A stretch of DNA of 64,000 nt from contig CAWCHV010000007.1 of the NCBI GenBank assembly GCA_963795435.1, positions 1,178,001 through 1,242,000 on the forward strand. The letters run 5' to 3'. Source of the DNA: JAFKFI01 sp963795435. GTDB lineage: Bacteria > Pseudomonadota > Alphaproteobacteria > Acetobacterales > Acetobacteraceae. Both the position numbers and the translations under genes were made by a program. The stretch's first letter is position 1. Every line of letters starts with the position of its first letter. Shown here piece by piece: positions 18,456 through 27,533 of this stretch. The notes below the pieces were generated by a model. It saw only the letters and a program-made list of their open reading frames with translations. It was not told where the DNA came from and did no database searches.

Positions 18456-19445
18456 ATGTACACCCAGGGCCTGAACACCAAGGACGCGCCGGACGCGACC
18501 GAGCCGGAAGCCCACGCGGCGCGCTTTCAGGAGCGGATCGATGCCGAGGAGCGGATCGAGGCGAATGACTGGATGCCGGAGGCTTATCGCCGAACCCTGG
18601 TCCGTCAGATCTCCCAGCACGCCCATTCCGAGATCGTCGGGATGCTGCCGGAGGGCAATTGGATCACCCGCGCCCCCAGCCTGCGGCGCAAGGCGGCACT
18701 GCTCGCCAAGGTGCAGGACGAGGGCGGCCACGGCCTCTATCTCTACGCCGCCGCCGAGACCCTGGGCATCTCGCGCGAGGAGCTGGTCGAGCAATTACTC
18801 GCACAAAGAGCGCGTTACAGTTCGATCTTCAACTACCCGACGCTGACATGGGCGGATATCGGGGCGATCGGCTGGCTGGTGGACGGGGCAGCGATCATGA
18901 ACCAGATCCCGCTGTGCCGGTGCAGCTACGGCCCCTATGCGCGGGCGATGATCCGCATCTGCAAGGAGGAGAGTTTTCACCAGCGCCAGGGCTACGAGAT
19001 CATGGTCACGTTGGCGCGCGGCACGCCCGAGCAAAAGGAGATGGCGCAGGACGCGCTGAACCGCTGGTGGGCGCCGTGCCTGATGATGTTCGGCCCGCCC
19101 GATACCGAGTTGCAGCACTCGGACACGTCGATGGCGTGGAAGATCAAGCGGTTCACCAACGATTCGCTGCGCCAGAAATTCATCGACGCGACGGTGCCGC
19201 AGGCCCACCACATCGGCCTCGCCATCCCCGACCCGGCGCTGCGGTTCGACGAGGCGAGCAGGCATTGGCTGACCGGCCCGATCGACTGGGAGGAGTTCCG
19301 CCGCGTGCTGGCGGGCGGCGGCCCCTGCAACCGAGAGCGCCTCGCCGCCCGCAAACAGGCGCACGAGGACGGCGCCTGGGTTCGCGAGGCGGCGCTTGCG
19401 CACGCAGCGAAACGGCGCGAGCACGCCCAAAAGCAGGCGGCCTGA
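18456..19445 (+). CDS. paaA: phenylacetyl-CoA epoxidase catalytic subunit PaaA
   Basis: Di-iron monooxygenase alpha subunit, 329 aa, which epoxidises the ring of phenylacetyl-CoA. Iron-ligand motifs are visible as QDEGGHGLYLY near residue 87 and CKEESFHQRQG near 170, with the PaaA-typical PPDTELQHSDTSMAWKIK region. The start at 18456 has GGAG 8 nt upstream. First gene of paaABCD, with only 3 nt to paaB. Confidence 0.95.
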   Translation: MYTQGLNTKDAPDATEPEAHAARFQERIDAEERIEANDWMPEAYRRTLVRQISQHAHSEIVGMLPEGNWITRAPSLRRKAALLAKVQDEGGHGLYLYAAAETLGISREELVEQLLAQRARYSSIFNYPTLTWADIGAIGWLVDGAAIMNQIPLCRCSYGPYARAMIRICKEESFHQRQGYEIMVTLARGTPEQKEMAQDALNRWWAPCLMMFGPPDTELQHSDTSMAWKIKRFTNDSLRQKFIDATVPQAHHIGLAIPDPALRFDEASRHWLTGPIDWEEFRRVLAGGGPCNRERLAARKQAHEDGAWVREAALAHAAKRREHAQKQAA

Positions 19446-19448
19446 GCC

Positions 19449-19736
19449 ATGCCCGAGCCGAGAACCCCGCTCTGGGAGGTCTTCATCCGGTCCCGGAACG
19501 GCCTCGCGCACAAGCACGTCGGCTCCGTCCACGCCGCCGACGCTACCCTCGCGTTGCAAGCCGCCCGCGACGTCTACACGAGACGCGGCGAAGGTCTCTC
19601 CGTATGGGTGGTGCCTTCCTCGGCGATCACCGCCTCCGACCCGGCGGACAAGGACATGCTGTTCGAGCCCACCGCCTCGAAGATCTACCGGCATCCGACC
19701 TTCTACGAGGTGCCGGACGAGGTCGGGAACATGTGA
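19449..19736 (+). CDS. paaB: phenylacetyl-CoA epoxidase subunit PaaB
   Basis: Small structural subunit of 95 aa with the family core LWEVFIRSRNGLAHKHVGSV and ALQAARDVYTRRGEGLSVWV, ending in the IYRHPTFYEVP tail. It bridges PaaAC heterodimers in the known complex. It starts 3 nt after paaA and ends 10 nt before paaC. Confidence 0.95.
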   Translation: MPEPRTPLWEVFIRSRNGLAHKHVGSVHAADATLALQAARDVYTRRGEGLSVWVVPSSAITASDPADKDMLFEPTASKIYRHPTFYEVPDEVGNM

Positions 19737-19746
19737 GGCGGCCGCA

Positions 19747-20517
19747 ATGCCGACCACCTCGATCACGCTCGACGAAACCCCGCTGGTGCTGCATCTGCTG
19801 CGCCGGGCGGACGACGCGCTGATCCTCGGACACCGGCTGTCGGAATGGACCGGCCACGCGCCGACGCTCGAGGAGGAGTTGGCGCTCGCCAATATCGCGC
19901 TCGATCTGATCGGGCAGGCACGCCTGCTCTACTCCCATGCCGGCAGCCTCACCGGCCATGACGAGGACCAGTTCGCCTATCTGCGCGACGCGCGCGCCTG
20001 GCGGAATCTTCTCCTTGTCGAGCTGCCGAACGGCGATTTCGCCCAGACCGTTGCTCGCCTGCTTCTGTTCAGCGCCTTCATGGACCCGTGCTGGCGGGCC
20101 ACGACGCGCTCGACCGACCCGACGCTCGCCGCCATCGCAGCGAAGGCGGAGAAGGAAGTCGCCTACCACCTCCGCCACAGCGCCGAGTGGCTGATCCGTC
20201 TCGGCGACGGCACGGAGGAAAGCCGCCGCCGCGCCGAGGCCGCGCTCGACGCACTCTGGCCCTACATCGGAGAGCTGTTCGAGGCCGACGAAACGGAGCA
20301 GACGCTCATCGCCGCCGGCATCGCGCCCGACCCCGCGATGCTGCGTGAATCCTGGAGCGCGACGCTGACCGACGTGCTGGGCCGCGCGACCCTCGAACGG
20401 CCCTCCGACACCTGGATGCAGACCGGCGGCCGCGCCGGGCGGCACACCGAGCATCTCGGCTACGTGCTGGCCGACCTGCAATATCTTCAGCGCGCCTATC
20501 CGGGTGCGACATGGTGA
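19747..20517 (+). CDS. paaC: phenylacetyl-CoA epoxidase structural subunit PaaC
   Basis: Ferritin-like partner of PaaA, 256 aa. It shows LRRADDALILGHRLSEWTG near the N-terminus, ELALANIALDLIGQARLLY near residue 40, and KAEKEVAYHLRHSAEWLIRL near 135. PaaC keeps the fold but binds no catalytic iron. The ATG at 19747 follows a short gap; the 3' end overlaps paaD by 7 bp. Confidence 0.94.
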   Translation: MPTTSITLDETPLVLHLLRRADDALILGHRLSEWTGHAPTLEEELALANIALDLIGQARLLYSHAGSLTGHDEDQFAYLRDARAWRNLLLVELPNGDFAQTVARLLLFSAFMDPCWRATTRSTDPTLAAIAAKAEKEVAYHLRHSAEWLIRLGDGTEESRRRAEAALDALWPYIGELFEADETEQTLIAAGIAPDPAMLRESWSATLTDVLGRATLERPSDTWMQTGGRAGRHTEHLGYVLADLQYLQRAYPGATW

Positions 20518-20999
20518 GTGACCGCGTCCGTCGTGCCCGAGAGGCGGTTTCCGCCGTGGTCGACCCGGAAATCCCGGTGCTGACCATCGCCGATCTCGGC
20601 GTGCTGCGCGACGTCGCCGAACGGGACGGCGCCGTGGAGGTGACGATCACCCCCACCTACTCCGGCTGCCCGGCGATGAACGTCATCGCGCTGGAGGTCG
20701 AACTCGCCCTCGCCCGCGCCGGCATCGAGGGCGCGCGGGTGCGGACCGTGCTCGCGCCGGCCTGGACCACCGACTGGCTCACCGCCGACGGGCGCCGCAA
20801 GCTCGCCGGGTTCGGCATCGCGCCGCCGGAGGCGGCGGGCTCGCGTCGCGCGCTGTTCGGCGAGCCCGCCGCGCTGCCCTGCCCGCGCTGCGGATCGGCC
20901 GACACCGAGCAGATCAGCGCGTTCGGCTCGACCGCCTGCAAGGCGCTCTGGCGGTGCCGCGCCTGCCGCGAGCCGTTCGATGCGTTCAAATGTCACTGA
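20511..20999 (+). CDS. paaD: PaaD, maturation factor of phenylacetyl-CoA epoxidase
   Basis: 162 aa: an N-terminal MIP18/DUF59 domain (VVDPEIPVLTIADLGVLRDV and TPTYSGCPAMNVI) and a C-terminal zinc ribbon with CPRCGS and CRAC pairs (last ~45 residues), exactly the PaaD layout. It is thought to insert iron-sulfur or iron cofactors. The expected next gene, the reductase paaE, is absent; an antiporter follows after 218 bp. Confidence 0.94.
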   Translation: MVSDRVRRAREAVSAVVDPEIPVLTIADLGVLRDVAERDGAVEVTITPTYSGCPAMNVIALEVELALARAGIEGARVRTVLAPAWTTDWLTADGRRKLAGFGIAPPEAAGSRRALFGEPAALPCPRCGSADTEQISAFGSTACKALWRCRACREPFDAFKCH

Positions 21000-21217
21000 G
21001 CGCCGAACCCGACGTTGCACCTTCCGACCCCGCCCCACTAGCGTAACCTCTGTCCAATGGGGATGGGGTTCCCCAGAACCGCCCTCAGCCGGGCTGATGA
21101 CCCCTACCGCGCGAGAAGGATGCGGTGGGGTCGTATTGCCTCCTTCCGTGTGCTGCTGAGCCTGGTGGCGATCCGCCCGCCGCCGGCGCGCCTGTGTGGC
21201 ACGGCATGGAGGTCGTC

Positions 21218-22411
21218 ATGGAGAATGTCTGGCTGGCTTCGGCCCTGTGGATCGGCCTCGCGCTGATCGCATCGGTCCTCTCCGTCTGGGTCGCCGTTTC
21301 GGTGGCGCTGACGGAAATCCTGGTCGGCGCGGTCGCCGGCAACCTAGTCGGCCTGCCGCTCGCGCCCTGGGTCAATTTCCTGGCCGGGTTCGGCGCGATC
21401 CTGCTCACCTTCCTGGCCGGCGCCGAGATCGACCCGCAAGTCGTGCGCAAGCATTTCTGGTCGAGCATGAGCATCGGCGTGACGGGCTTCGCGGCACCCT
21501 ATGGCGGCGTGCTGCTGATCGCCCGCTACGCCGTCGGCTGGCCTTGGCCGCAAGCACAGATCGCCGGCATCGCGCTCTCCACCACGTCCGTCGCGGTGGT
21601 GTACGCGGTGATGGTCGAGACCGGGTTCAACCGCACCGAGATCGGCAAGGTCATCCTAGCCGCCTGCTTCGTCAACGATCTCGGGACCGTGCTGGCGCTC
21701 GGATTGGTGTTCGCGAACTACAATCTGTGGCTGGCCCTGTTCGCCGGCGTGACGATCGTGGCCCTTGGACTGCTGGCGAAATTCGCGCCCTGGCTGCTCG
21801 CGGCACTCGGCGAGCGTGTCAGCGAACCGCAGACCAAGTTCGTGGCGCTGGTGCTGCTGTTCCTCGGCGGGCTGGCGAGCATCGCCGGCAGCGAGGCGGT
21901 GCTCCCCGCGTATCTGGTCGGCATGGTGCTGGCACCGACCTTCCTCAAGGACCGCGAGCTATCCAACCGGATGCGGATCGTCGCCTTCACGATCCTCACG
22001 CCGTTCTAGTTCCTCAAGGCCGGGTCGCTCGTCCAGGCCCATGCGGTGTGGGCGGCGGCGGGCCTGATCCTGGCGTTCCTGGCGGTCAAGATGGCCACCA
22101 AGTTCGTCAGCATCCTGCCGCTCACCCGCCTGTTCAGCTTCGCGCCGCGAGAGGGCATGTACACCACGTTGATGATGTCGACCGGGCTGACATTCGGCAG
22201 CATCTCGGCGCTGTTCGGCTTGACCAACCACATCATCGACCGGCGGCAATACACCATCCTGGTGACCGCGGTGATCGGCAGCGCCGTCGTGCCGACCCTG
22301 ATCGCTCAACGCTGGTTCCAGCCGGCGCTTCATGCGATCGAACCAGAGCACGGAGCGCCCACGGAACAGCCAACCGCCGCAAGCTCCCGCCCCGCCCCCG
22401 CGAAAGACTGA
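21218..22411 (+). pseudogene. cation/proton antiporter interrupted by in-frame TAG
   Basis: Monovalent cation:proton antiporter-2 / Kef-type membrane protein of about 397 aa if read through. Helices run from VWLASALWIGLALIASVL; the core contains AEIDPQVVRKHF, GIALSTTSVAVVY and ACFVNDLGTVLALGL. At 22007-22009 an amber codon follows FTILTPF; the same frame continues FLKAG...MATKFVSILPLTRLF and MYTTLMMSTGLTFGSISALF, typical of the family's C-terminal helices. Homologues as I recall them have tyrosine here (TPFYFLKAG), so TAC/TAT to TAG fits. The start at 21218 is 5 nt after GGAGG. The product probably loses its last helices. Confidence 0.85.
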
Positions 22412-22477
22412 ATTCCCCGCCTTCCGGTGCTAAGCTCCACCGGCGCCCGGCTCGGCGACCGCCGTAGCCGGGCGGGG

Positions 22478-23314
22478 ATGCCGGTGATGTCCAGCGTGAT
22501 TCTCGCCGTGCTCGATCATCCATCCGCGAGCGGCGGCCTGTTGGCCGCCGCCGGTTGCGTTGCCGACCTTGTCGGCGGCGCCCGGGTCAACGCCTTGCTG
22601 GTCCACATCCCTCCCGAAGCCACCATCGTCGCGAGCGAGGAGGTACTGACGCTGCGGCGCGAGACCGAGATACGCGCGCTCGAAGCCTCCCGGGCGGCGG
22701 CGGCGAGAGCCATGTTTCATGCCTGGGCCGAGACGACGCCGCTGGGCGCGACCGCGCGATGGATCGAGGTCGAGGGCATGGCCGAGGAGGTCGTGCGGGA
22801 GTGGGGTCGCCGCGCCGACTGGATCGTCGTCGAGCGGCCGGCGCGCCATGAGTATGGCACGACCTGGCACGGCATCCGCGCCGCCCTATTCACGACGGAC
22901 CGGCCGGTCATGGTGGTGCCGCCGGCGGTGCGCGGTCCATTCGGCCGCCAGGTCGCCATCGCCTGGCGGGACGATCGGCGGGATGACGAGCACACCACCA
23001 AGGCGGTGCTCGCGGCGCTGCGCTGCCTGGCGCACGCCGATCAGGTCCATCTGCTCGCGGGACTGCGCGAGGGAGCCGGCCGGCCGGTCATCCCGGCGAT
23101 CCTCGCGGAGCACGACGTTTCGGTCGCGCTTCACGTCCTGCCGATCGGCTCCGGCGCGTTCGGCGCGTCGCTGCTGGCCGAGGCGCATCGGGTGGGGGCC
23201 GACATGGTGGTGATGGGGGCGTACGTCCATCACCCCCTGCGCGGATGGCTGCTGGGCGGGGTGACGCGCTACATGCTCGCCCATGCCGACCTGCCAGTGC
23301 TGATGCGTCATTGA
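22478..23314 (+). CDS. universal stress protein (tandem UspA-like)
   Basis: About 278 aa. The first half is a divergent UspA-like unit (SSVILAVLDHPSASGGLLAA ... ADWIVVERPARHEYG). The second half ends in the clear nucleotide-loop motif GADMVVMGAYVHHPLRGWLLGGVTRYML, consistent with ATP binding. Start choice is between 22478 and 22487, both close to a GGCGGGG stretch. The gene end sits inside an 18 bp tandem duplication. Confidence 0.83.
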   Translation: MPVMSSVILAVLDHPSASGGLLAAAGCVADLVGGARVNALLVHIPPEATIVASEEVLTLRRETEIRALEASRAAAARAMFHAWAETTPLGATARWIEVEGMAEEVVREWGRRADWIVVERPARHEYGTTWHGIRAALFTTDRPVMVVPPAVRGPFGRQVAIAWRDDRRDDEHTTKAVLAALRCLAHADQVHLLAGLREGAGRPVIPAILAEHDVSVALHVLPIGSGAFGASLLAEAHRVGADMVVMGAYVHHPLRGWLLGGVTRYMLAHADLPVLMRH

Positions 23315-23331
23315 GTGCTGATGCGTCATCG
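23296..23331 (+). repeat. 18 bp tandem duplication across the USP stop codon
   Basis: AGTGCTGATGCGTCATTG (23296-23313) is repeated next to itself at 23314-23331 with one mismatch. The first copy encodes the last residues VLMRH and the stop; the second is untranslated. Looks like a slippage duplication. Confidence 0.85.
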
Positions 23332-23541
23332 AGCGATTTGGCGGTCACCCAACCTCCGGTTTCGGGGTTGCGTCCGAGCCTTGCACCCCGTATGGGACCG
23401 CCTCGCCGCCGGACCCCTCCGGAATTCGCGATAGGTCCGATCCCCCGGACAGCACGACCCGGGCTGAGTAATGAAGCTGGATGATTGTCGTGACCACAAA
23501 GGAATCGGGCAGGGTCCCGAGTTTCGCTCGCCCGGCCAAGA

Positions 23542-23569
23542 CCGCACCCTGATGGCCGCACCCTGATGG
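23542..23569 (+). repeat. 14 bp perfect tandem duplication at the GT2-GT4 start
   Basis: CCGCACCCTGATGG occurs twice in a row (23542-23555 and 23556-23569). It duplicates the start region: ATG at 23552 opens a five-codon frame (Met-Ala-Ala-Pro-stop) whose TGA (23564-23566) overlaps the real ATG at 23566. There is no Shine-Dalgarno at 23566, so termination-reinitiation is possible. Confidence 0.8.
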
Positions 23570-25842
23570 CTTTCGCCCCGCCCCGCATCTCCGTGGTCGT
23601 CAACACGTTCAACCGCGCGGACAGCCTACGCCGGACGCTGGAAGGGCTGACCCTGCTCGACTACCCGGAGTTCGAGGTGGTGGTCGTCAACGGCCCCTCG
23701 ACCGACGGCACCGACGCCGTGCTGCGGGAATGGGCCGGCCGCATCAAGGTCCTGACCACGCCGGAGCAAAACCTTTCGGTGTCGCGCAACCTCGGCATCG
23801 CCGGCGCGGCGGGCGTGATCGTCGCGTTCATCGACGACGACGCCTACCCGGACCCGGCCTGGCTCGACCGGCTGGCGGCGGCCTACGCGGATGCCGAGGT
23901 GGCCGGCGCCGGCGGCCCGGTGTACGACCACACCGGCTACAGCTTCCAGATCTTCTACAACATCGGCAACCGCTTCGGCACCTCCTGGACCGGCTGGCCC
24001 GCCGGACACGACCCGACCGCGATCCTGAACCGGCCCTACAGCAACGCCTACCCCTCCCTGCTCGGCGCCAACTCCTCGTTCCGCCGCGACCGGCTGGTGG
24101 AGATCGGCGGGTTCGACGAGGAATTCGAATATTATCTCGACGAGACCGATGTTTGCGTCCGACTGGTGGACCGCGGCTACGTGATCCGCGCGCTGGCCGA
24201 CGCGCTGGTCTATCACAAGTTCCTGCCGAGCCATCTTCGCACTGAACGACGCGCGCTGCGCGACCGCTTCTCGGTCATCAAAAACCGGCTCTATTTCGCG
24301 ATGAAACATGCCCTGGTGATGACCTCGTTCTACGAGGTGATCCAGGACGTGCTGGATTTCGTCGCGGAACACCGCGCCGAGTGCCGCGCCTGCGTGGCGG
24401 ACGGCTATCTGACCGAGGCCGATCTGCTCCGCTTCGAGGCCGACGTTCACCGCGCCTTCGACGCCGCGCTGGCGCGGGTCCGCCAGGGCGGCGAGCGCAC
24501 CCATCCAGCGGCTTGGTTCGCCGGACACCAGCTACCATTCCTTCATTTTCCGACGCGCCTGCCGGCCGCCGAGAAGCTGCACCTGGGCTTTTTCAGCCAG
24601 GAATACCCGCCGGGCGCCGTGGGCGGCATCGGGCGGTTCAGCCGCGAGCTGGCCGTGGGCCTCGCCGAGCTCGGTTATGAGATTCACGTGCTCACGAGGG
24701 GCACGGACCACCACACCGTGGACCTCGAGGACGGCGTCTGGGTCCACCGCATAGTGCCCGAATACCATCCCCTCCCGAGCTCGCCGACCGTCCCGCGAAC
24801 GGTCTGGGATTATTCCGCGACGCTCACCGAGGAGCTGCTACGCATCCACCGGCACCGCCCGCTCGATCTGGTCGAGCTGCCGTTGTGGGATTCGGAGGGG
24901 ATCGCCGCGATCCTCGACGGCACGGTGCCCACGGTGGTCAGCCTGCACACGCCGCTGCCCGCGGCGCTCGAGTTCAGCCCGCAGTGGAAATCCGACCCCG
25001 AGCATCACGAGCGGCACATCCGACCGCTGTTGGCCCTGGAGCCGATTTGCCTGGAGCGGTGCGACGCCATTCGCGCCAACTCCGACGCCGTGATCGAGGA
25101 GATCGAGCGCGGCCACGGCATCCGGCTCGACCGCGCCAAGCTCGGCGTCGTGCCGCACGGCTTCGGCGCCCCGATCCCGCCGGCGCCTGCCGAGACTGGG
25201 GGAAGAACCGGTACCGCCGTCGAGATGCTGTTCGTTGGCCGCCTGGAGCGGCGCAAGGGGATCGACCTGCTATTGGACGCCGCCGCGACCCTGCTCGCCG
25301 CCATGCCAAACCTGCGCTTCACCATCGTCGGCGACGACAGCCTTCCCGGTCCGAGCGGTCGGACCTACCGGCGGGAGTTCGAGGCGAAACACGCGAACCT
25401 CGTGCGAAGCGGGGCGGTGCGGTTCACGGGCAGCGTCTCCGAGGCGGAACTCGATCGCGCGTATGCCGAGTGCGATATCTTCGTGGCCCCGTCCCGCTAC
25501 GAATCCTTCGGTCTGGTCCTGGTCGAGGCGATGCGCCACGGCAAGCCAGCCATTGCGTGCGACATCGGCGGGATGCGGGAGGTCGTCGTCCCGGGCGAGA
25601 CCGGGCTGCTGGTCCCGCTGGACGATGCCCGCGCGCTCGCCGACGCGATCCGCTCCCTCGCCACCGACGCGGGATTGCGCACCCGGCTTGGCCGGCGGTC
25701 CCTGGAACTCTACGGCGAGACTTTCACGCGCGCCGCCACCGCCCGCCGCGCGGCCCGGTTCTACCGCGACGCGCTGCGCCGCCTTTCCGGGCGCGGGCAC
25801 CGGGCAGCGCCGGCGCGCTATGTGGAATTGATGCGGCCCTGA
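23566..25842 (+). CDS. bifunctional glycosyltransferase, GT2-GT4 fusion
   Basis: 758 aa with two glycosyltransferase modules. Residues 7-240 are GT-A/GT2: ISVVVNTFNRADSL, then the acidic metal motif IDDDAYP (D90-D92) and FDEEFEYYLDETDVCVRL. A helical linker of about 80 residues follows. From about residue 335 a GT-B/GT4 domain begins with FFSQEYPPGAVGGIGRFSREL and holds LFVGRLERRKGIDLLLDA and the donor-binding E-x7-E in YESFGLVLVEA (E646, E654). Two sugars could be added in sequence to one acceptor, probably for an envelope or secreted glycan. First gene of a three-gene cassette. Confidence 0.88.
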   Translation: MAFAPPRISVVVNTFNRADSLRRTLEGLTLLDYPEFEVVVVNGPSTDGTDAVLREWAGRIKVLTTPEQNLSVSRNLGIAGAAGVIVAFIDDDAYPDPAWLDRLAAAYADAEVAGAGGPVYDHTGYSFQIFYNIGNRFGTSWTGWPAGHDPTAILNRPYSNAYPSLLGANSSFRRDRLVEIGGFDEEFEYYLDETDVCVRLVDRGYVIRALADALVYHKFLPSHLRTERRALRDRFSVIKNRLYFAMKHALVMTSFYEVIQDVLDFVAEHRAECRACVADGYLTEADLLRFEADVHRAFDAALARVRQGGERTHPAAWFAGHQLPFLHFPTRLPAAEKLHLGFFSQEYPPGAVGGIGRFSRELAVGLAELGYEIHVLTRGTDHHTVDLEDGVWVHRIVPEYHPLPSSPTVPRTVWDYSATLTEELLRIHRHRPLDLVELPLWDSEGIAAILDGTVPTVVSLHTPLPAALEFSPQWKSDPEHHERHIRPLLALEPICLERCDAIRANSDAVIEEIERGHGIRLDRAKLGVVPHGFGAPIPPAPAETGGRTGTAVEMLFVGRLERRKGIDLLLDAAATLLAAMPNLRFTIVGDDSLPGPSGRTYRREFEAKHANLVRSGAVRFTGSVSEAELDRAYAECDIFVAPSRYESFGLVLVEAMRHGKPAIACDIGGMREVVVPGETGLLVPLDDARALADAIRSLATDAGLRTRLGRRSLELYGETFTRAATARRAARFYRDALRRLSGRGHRAAPARYVELMRP

Positions 25843-25921
25843 TGCGATAGGACGCTATCTTCCGCCCCGGCGGCCCGGAGGAAGGCCGCCGGATTGTCAT
25901 CACAAGGATACCGATGCGCCT

Positions 25922-26275
25922 ATGAACAGCAGGATGCGCAGGATAGCGGCCCGGATCGGGCGGCCGATGCTGGGGCCGGTCCGGTCGCAGATGTTCGCCT
26001 GGATCGACTACCGGATCCGTACCGGGGGCGACCCGTCGGACCAGCTGAAGCGGGCCTGGAGCCGCGACGCGACCGCCGGCCCCATGCCGGTGTCGTTCGC
26101 CGAGGTGGTGCCGGCGCTGCTGAACGCGATCTCCTGCGCCAACACCGCCGCCCGCGAGGGCAAGCGGAAGGAGATCGAGCTGAGCGACCGTCTGGCGGTC
26201 CTTGAGGCGGAAATGCGCGCGATGCGGGCAACGATCGAGCGCCTTGCCGGGGATGCCGGCCAGGGCACGGCCTGA
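25922..26275 (+). CDS. small protein of the glycosyltransferase cassette, coiled-coil C-terminus
   Basis: 117 aa, unknown family. The N-terminal half is basic with aromatic residues (QMFAWIDYRIRTGGDPSDQL); the C-terminal 35 residues (EIELSDRLAVLEAEMRAMRATIERL) form clear heptads. It lies 79 bp after the GT2-GT4 gene and 7 bp before a GT4 gene, so it is probably co-transcribed and might scaffold the transferases (inference). Confidence 0.62.
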   Translation: MNSRMRRIAARIGRPMLGPVRSQMFAWIDYRIRTGGDPSDQLKRAWSRDATAGPMPVSFAEVVPALLNAISCANTAAREGKRKEIELSDRLAVLEAEMRAMRATIERLAGDAGQGTA

Positions 26276-26282
26276 CGCCGCC

Positions 26283-27533
26283 ATGAGGACGGATCGTTCG
26301 GCGCCGTTCAGGGTCGCGCTCTACTCCGGCGTCTACGTCGACCGTGACGGGATCGGCGGCGTGCTGGCGTGCAAGCTCGCGCTGGTGGAGCGGCTGCGGC
26401 GGAACGGCGCACCGATCGAGGCTGTGGTGTTCTGCCGAGGTTCCGATATCCCGGATTCCCGCGTCAAGGTTCTGCGCAACGTCGCCGACTTGCTGCTCGA
26501 TCCGTTCTTCAAGGTCGCCGACCTCCACTCCTTCGAGTTCGGCGTGCACTACGATCTGTTCGATTCGGTCTTCGTGCTGCCCCCGGGCGTCGCCTCGCTC
26601 GGCACCTACCACAACATCACCCCGCCCGAGCTGGTCGCCGAGGACCAGCGGCAGGAGGTGATGGAATCATTTCGACAGAGATACAATCTGTTCGAGACCG
26701 GCCATGTCGTCTGCGTGAGCGAGTTCAACCGGCGCGACCTGCTGGACATCGGCATCCCGGCCGAGCGGATGAGCGTCATCCCCTGTCCCACCCCGGCGAG
26801 CCGGCTGGTGCGCCTGCCGGCCAAGCTCGCGGACCGCAGGGCGGGACCGGTCAAGTTCCTGTTCGTCGGCCGCTTCGTCCGGGCCAAGGGAGTGGTCGAG
26901 CTGCTCGAGGCGGCGGACCGGCTCGCCTCGGAAAGCCTGCCACCGTTCCGGCTGACGTTGGTGTTCAACCGCTCGTTCTCCGACCCGAAGCTGCTCGCCT
27001 GGCTCGACGAATGGATGCGGCGGGGGCCGGCGCGGCAGTGGCTGCGGCTGGTGCCGAGCGCCACCGATGCGGAGCTCACCGAGGAATACCGGACCGCCGA
27101 CTGCTTCGTGATCCCGTCGCATCATGAAGGGTTCTGCATCCCGGTGATCGAGGCGCTGTGGGCCGGTTGCCAAGTGATCGCCGCCGACGCCGGGAACCTG
27201 CCGTTCATTCTCGACGGGCTCGGCAAGCTGGTCCCGGTGCGCGACGCGGGTGCGATCGCCGACGCCATGCGCGGCGTGCTGCGGGAGTTGCACGGAGCGT
27301 GGGAAGCGGGGCGGGTGCCGGTGCTCGACGCCGATCGCGGCGCGATGCCGGTCGACATTTGGGCGAAGGCGGTGGACCGCCATCTCCAAGGCTTCTCGCG
27401 GGAGGTGTTCGAAACCGGCTTCGCCGCGGCCTTGCGCGCCTCCCTCACGGCTGCCGGCCGCGAGATCCCGGACTGGCTGCTGCCGGGAAATTTCGAGGCG
27501 CTGGCCGGGATCAACGCAGCGATGGCAGCCTAA
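26283..27533 (+). CDS. GT4-like glycosyltransferase
   Basis: 416 aa with a GT-B fold: an N-terminal acceptor domain (FRVALYSGVYVDRDGIGGVL), then FLFVGRFVRAKGVVELLEAA in the donor domain, and the E-x7-E nucleotide-sugar motif in HHEGFCIPVIEALWAG (about residues 281-290). The start at 26283 is 7 nt after the small upstream gene. The 3' end overlaps the convergent DUF374 gene by 4 bp. Confidence 0.85.
   Translation: MRTDRSAPFRVALYSGVYVDRDGIGGVLACKLALVERLRRNGAPIEAVVFCRGSDIPDSRVKVLRNVADLLLDPFFKVADLHSFEFGVHYDLFDSVFVLPPGVASLGTYHNITPPELVAEDQRQEVMESFRQRYNLFETGHVVCVSEFNRRDLLDIGIPAERMSVIPCPTPASRLVRLPAKLADRRAGPVKFLFVGRFVRAKGVVELLEAADRLASESLPPFRLTLVFNRSFSDPKLLAWLDEWMRRGPARQWLRLVPSATDAELTEEYRTADCFVIPSHHEGFCIPVIEALWAGCQVIAADAGNLPFILDGLGKLVPVRDAGAIADAMRGVLRELHGAWEAGRVPVLDADRGAMPVDIWAKAVDRHLQGFSREVFETGFAAALRASLTAAGREIPDWLLPGNFEALAGINAAMAA

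Noticed and set aside
14786..18481. Very long open frame (1231 codons) on the minus strand opposite metY and the SDR gene.
   Set aside because: High-GC shadow: it is rich in Arg, Ala and Gly, lacks motifs, and the opposite strand encodes clear enzymes.
21000..21217. Short open frame beginning at 21057 between paaD and the antiporter.
   Set aside because: It overlaps the antiporter start in another frame, has an Arg-rich composition and no RBS; the gap shows no other feature.
16235..22009. TAG reassignment (pyrrolysine or suppressor) to explain the antiporter and metY-SDR amber codons.
   Set aside because: TAG ends other ordinary genes here (for example the SDR at 16960 and the 53 aa membrane protein), and no pyl genes are seen. 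A point change is simpler.
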